Assembly (NCBI RefSeq): GCF_035953295.1
Contig: NZ_CP108370.1
Location: forward strand, 1-64,000
Origin: Streptomyces sp. NBC_01335
GTDB taxonomy: Bacteria; Actinomycetota; Actinomycetes; Streptomycetales; Streptomycetaceae
DNA: 64,000 nt
Direction: 5' to 3'
Positions 60,932 through 64,000 of this stretch are shown here, one piece after another (position 1 is the first letter of the stretch; each line of letters begins with the position of its first letter). A program made the position numbers and the translations under genes. A model generated the notes under the pieces. The model saw only the letters and a program-made list of their open reading frames with translations. It searched no databases and was not told the origin of the DNA.

Positions 60932-62479
60932 TCAGTTCCCCTTGCTGAACATGGCGAGCATGCGGCGCGTCACCGCGAAGCCGCCGACGATGTTGACGGA
61001 GGCGAGCAGGGTCGCGAGGCCGGCCAGCGCCTGGATCATGTGCCCGCCGAGCCCGACCTGGACCAGCGCTCCGACGACGATGACCCCGGAGATGGCGTTG
61101 GTGACGCTCATCAGGGGCGTGTGGAGCGCGTGGTGGACCTTGCCGATGACGTAGTAGCCGATGACGACCGCAAGGGTGAGTACGGTGAAGTTCTGCGGGA
61201 TCGGCGCCGGGGCGAACGCGATCACCAGCCAGAGCAGGGCGATTCCGGTGAGGACGAGCGCGAGCTTCGCGGGGCCGGGCAGGGTCTTCTTCCGCGGCGT
61301 GGGGACCGCTGTGGCGGGCGCGGTGGAAGGGGCCGCGCTGACCTGGACCGGGGGCGGCGGCCAGAGCTTCTCGCCCCGCCCGTCCCCGGTGGCGCGGACG
61401 ACCGTGATGCCGCGCTGGACGGGGTCGTCGAGATCGAGGACGGCGCGGCCGTCCTTTCCGGGTGTGAGCAGCTTCAGCAGGTTGACGATGTTGGTGCCGT
61501 ACAGCTGGCTGGCCTGGGTGGGGAGGCGGCCCGCCAGATCGCCGTAGCCGAGGATGGTCACGCCGTTGGCGGTGACGACCTTCTGGCCCTCTACGCTGCC
61601 GGCGACGTTGCCGCCCTGCGCGACGGCCATGTCGACGATCACCGAACCGGCCTTCATCGTGGCGATGTCGGCTTCGGTGATCAGCCGGGGGGCCGGGCGG
61701 CCGGGGATGAGGGCGGTGGTGATGATGATGTCGACGTCGGCGGCCTGGGCGGAGTAGAGCTCGGCGGCGGCGGTGTTGTACAGGTCGGTGGTGGCCTTGG
61801 CGTAGCCGTCGCCGGACTGCTGGGCTTCTTCGTCGACGACGACCGGAAGGTATTCGCCGCCCAGCGACCGGACCTGGTCGGCGACCTCGGGGCGAGGGTC
61901 CGTGGCCCGTACGACGGCGCCGAGGCTGGACGCGGCGCCGATCGCCGCAAGGCCCGCGACTCCGGCGCCGGCCACGAGCACCTTGGCCGGCGGAACCTTT
62001 CCGGCGGCGGTCACCTGGCCGGTGAAGAACCGGCCGAACTCGTGGGCGGCCTCGATCACGGCGCGGTAGCCGGCGATGTTGGCCATGCTGGACAGGACGT
62101 CCAGGGACTGGGCGCGGCTGATGCGCGGCACGGCGTCCATGGCCAGGACGGTGATGTCCCGTTCGGCGAGGGCGTCCACGAGCGCGGTGTTCTGTGCCGG
62201 GGCCAGTATGCAGACGAGGTGGGCGCCGTCCTTCGGCTTGTCGATGTCGTCCGGCGAGGGGCTGTTGACGCGCAGGACGATGTCCGCGCTCCACGCCTCG
62301 TTCGCGGTGCCCACGATGGCTCCGGCCTCGGTGTACGCGAGGTCGGTGAAGGCGGAGAGCTCGCCCGCTCCGGACTCGACGACCAGTTCGTAGCCGAGGG
62401 CGATGAGCTGTCTGACGGTCGTGGGTGTCGCGGCGACGCGGGTCTCCCCGGTCGGCTCGCGAGTCACTCCGATGCGCAT
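60932..62479 (-). CDS. pntA: NAD(P) transhydrogenase subunit alpha
   Basis: The ATG at 62479, with GAAGGAG 8 bases upstream, gives 515 residues. The domain I part (1-385) is like alanine dehydrogenase: [40 protein letters not shown] for NAD binding, and [21 protein letters not shown] Pro/Ala linker follows. The end has four membrane helices ([60 protein letters not shown]). This is the fused alpha form of the subunit. It heads the pntAB operon. The long upstream gap should hold its promoter. Confidence 0.93.
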   Translation of the reverse strand: MRIGVTREPTGETRVAATPTTVRQLIALGYELVVESGAGELSAFTDLAYTEAGAIVGTANEAWSADIVLRVNSPSPDDIDKPKDGAHLVCILAPAQNTALVDALAERDITVLAMDAVPRISRAQSLDVLSSMANIAGYRAVIEAAHEFGRFFTGQVTAAGKVPPAKVLVAGAGVAGLAAIGAASSLGAVVRATDPRPEVADQVRSLGGEYLPVVVDEEAQQSGDGYAKATTDLYNTAAAELYSAQAADVDIIITTALIPGRPAPRLITEADIATMKAGSVIVDMAVAQGGNVAGSVEGQKVVTANGVTILGYGDLAGRLPTQASQLYGTNIVNLLKLLTPGKDGRAVLDLDDPVQRGITVVRATGDGRGEKLWPPPPVQVSAAPSTAPATAVPTPRKKTLPGPAKLALVLTGIALLWLVIAFAPAPIPQNFTVLTLAVVIGYYVIGKVHHALHTPLMSVTNAISGVIVVGALVQVGLGGHMIQALAGLATLLASVNIVGGFAVTRRMLAMFSKGN

Positions 62480-63310
62480 GGATTGGGCTCCTTCGGAAAC
62501 GTGGGCCGTCGTGCACGGTTGGCGAGGGGGCGGGGGTCTGATGCTGCCCCGTTCAACCGGGGTGACACCAGACCTGGTTGGGGCGTGGATCGGCACACGG
62601 GGTCCGGGTTGACGGCCGTACCCTTCGAGCGGTAGATCGCCGGTGCTGGGCGGCCACGGGCTGCTGGTTTCCTGTGGACGTTCCGACGGTTCGGCCCGGT
62701 CCACGGCCGTGGCGACGACCGGGCGAAGCTTACTGTGCCGATCAACTCATTTTCCACGTAAGGCTGTTGGAACATGTGCCGGTGCGGTCGGCGGATCGCT
62801 GCGACGGCTCGTGTCCCGTGAGGGCCCGCCGCGTCTCGCGCGTACCCGTCCGTCGCGGATCAGGTTCCTCTGCCTTCGTCCCGGGTGATCAGCCCGCGGT
62901 ACGCGGCGCGCGACCGACGGCAGCCTCGCGGCGGGACGCGTGTGGGGGCTGGTCGCCGGTCCGTCGCCCGTACGGAGTGAGCTCACGTCCTGAGGCTGGA
63001 GACGCGGCAGCCCGTTCCGGCCCGAGGCGGGGGCACAGGGGGTGGTGGTGGCGGCTTCGCGAACGGGCCGCGGTCCGGTGGACGTGTCCGGTCCGGGCAC
63101 GTGCCGGGGCCGTGGCCGCCCGCCCGGTGAGACCGGGCGGGTGCGTCCGTGACCGCGAGGCGGGAATGTGCGTTCACAGGGCAGTGGGTGACCTCCACCC
63201 ATCGGCCGCCGAGCAGGCCGGCCCGCGCGGCGCGGGGAGTTCCACGCTGATGCGCGCCTCGCCCGCCCGCGTGCCCTCCCGGCGCCGACATGCCCGAAGG
63301 AGCGACACCG
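62480..63310. other. 831-base gap, promoter region of pntAB
   Basis: No frame combines coding bias and a start. At about 62730-62775 the sequence is less GC-rich (GCCGATCAACTCATTTTCCA) and is the best place for a promoter. The rest is GC-rich and featureless apart from short inverted repeats. Confidence 0.4.
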
Positions 63311-64000
63311 TTGACGACGGAAGACCATCTGGCCCCGAGCCCTCCGCCACCGGACCTCTTCGGCTCCGCCCAGGCATACGCACGTCACCGGCCGGGGGTT
63401 CCGGCAGAGGCGGCCCGGCTTCTCGCCCGGACGCTCGCCCGGGTGCCCGGTCCGGCGCTGCTGGACCTCGGGACGGGAACCGGCCAAGTGCCGCTTTCCT
63501 TGCTGGGGTTGGTTCCATTGGCCCATGTGTCCCTGGTGGACACGGGGATGGAGCGGATGCGTGCCGCGTCCGACGGACTCCTGCCGGAACTGGGCGCGTC
63601 GCACGTCGCGCGGTTCGTCGGCCGGGCGGAGGACTTCGAGCCCGAGGGTTCGGCTCCCCGCCCGCATCTGATCACCTGCTGCCGGGCCTTCCACTGGATG
63701 GACCGGCCGGCCGTCCTCGCGATGGCGGACCGGGTCGCCGCGCCGGGTGCCGCCTTCGCGGTGATGGACGACGGAAGCCTGTGGACGCACGACGCCGACT
63801 GGACGCATGCGTTGCGGGCGCTGATCCAGTCGTACCTGGGGCCCGTCCGCCGCGCGGGTGCGGGCGACGCGTACGTGGAGCCCGCTCGATCGTACGCCGA
63901 GGACCTGGCGGCGTCGGCGTTCAGCCGGGTGCGCACGTGCGCGTTCCCGGTTTCCCGGGTGTGGAGTCCGGACCGGGTGCTGGGGTATCTCGCGACGACG
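63311..64000 (+). CDS. class I SAM-dependent methyltransferase, cut by window edge
   Basis: The TTG at 63311 follows AAGGAG at 63297-63302 with an 8-base gap, and the frame is open for 230 codons to the right edge. The Rossmann part has FGSAQAYARHRPGVPAEAAR, then motif I LLDLGTGTGQVPLSLL at about residues 51-66, and ITCCRAFHWMDRP at about 121-133, the FHWM-type loop of the UbiE/Ubie-like clan. It would transfer methyl from SAM to a small molecule; the target is unknown. The C-terminus lies outside the window. Confidence 0.8.
   Translation, partial: MTTEDHLAPSPPPPDLFGSAQAYARHRPGVPAEAARLLARTLARVPGPALLDLGTGTGQVPLSLLGLVPLAHVSLVDTGMERMRAASDGLLPELGASHVARFVGRAEDFEPEGSAPRPHLITCCRAFHWMDRPAVLAMADRVAAPGAAFAVMDDGSLWTHDADWTHALRALIQSYLGPVRRAGAGDAYVEPARSYAEDLAASAFSRVRTCAFPVSRVWSPDRVLGYLATT

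Overview
This window is about 71-73% GC with strongly GC-biased third codon positions, and it carries families typical of Streptomyces: SARP and LAL regulators, LanKC lanthionine synthetases, DUF5753/DUF6879 regulators, a STAS antagonist and an RsbW-type ATPase. A Tap-like/Tpg-like gene pair next to a long DEAH helicase points to a linear replicon: a chromosome arm, a linear plasmid, or linear-plasmid DNA built into an arm. All calls were made by reading the sequence; no database search was run.

Layout. 0-5.5 kb: decayed plasmid-like DNA with zinc-finger and relaxase-like genes broken by frameshifts, small duplicated genes and GC hairpins. 5.5-12.7 kb: STAS antagonist, a membrane HTH protein, a run of small regulators (two broken by frameshifts, one internally deleted), a VOC protein and a GNAT acetyltransferase preceded by a perfect 18-bp hairpin. 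12.9-30.0 kb: a ribosomal-peptide gene cluster. It has two class III lanthionine synthetases, two different precursor peptides each with a Ser-x2-Ser-xn-Cys labionin motif, a LAL regulator between them, a divergent P-loop/HTH regulator, an MFS exporter, a SARP, a decayed radical-SAM-like gene, a broken haem-oxygenase-like gene and an S8 peptidase. 30.4-36.3 kb: MerR and RsbW-like genes, scrambled IS remnants, DUF4265, an HxlR/quinone-oxidoreductase pair and a plasmid-type DUF6292-like protein. 36.3-41.4 kb: an MMPL exporter with a two-component system, flanked by the two halves of one RelE-like toxin gene. 41.4-44.8 kb: a LysR/SRPBCC pair, an Lrp/LysE pair and a thioesterase. 45.1-51.4 kb: Tpg-like, Tap-like and helicase genes plus small remnants. 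52.4-64 kb: a secreted GH78-like enzyme, a potassium-channel-like protein, a truncated kdpC, a cN-I 5'-nucleotidase, pntAB and a partial methyltransferase.

How the genes work together. In the cluster, each LanKC would phosphorylate Ser/Thr in its precursor, eliminate phosphate and close lanthionine/labionin rings. The MFS protein could export the product and the S8 peptidase could trim leaders. SARP, LAL and the divergent regulator would set expression. The Tap/Tpg-like pair and helicase would serve telomere replication.

Caution: frame switches appear in at least eight genes, mostly in GC-rich repeats. Some may be assembly indels rather than true mutations; this is flagged entry by entry.
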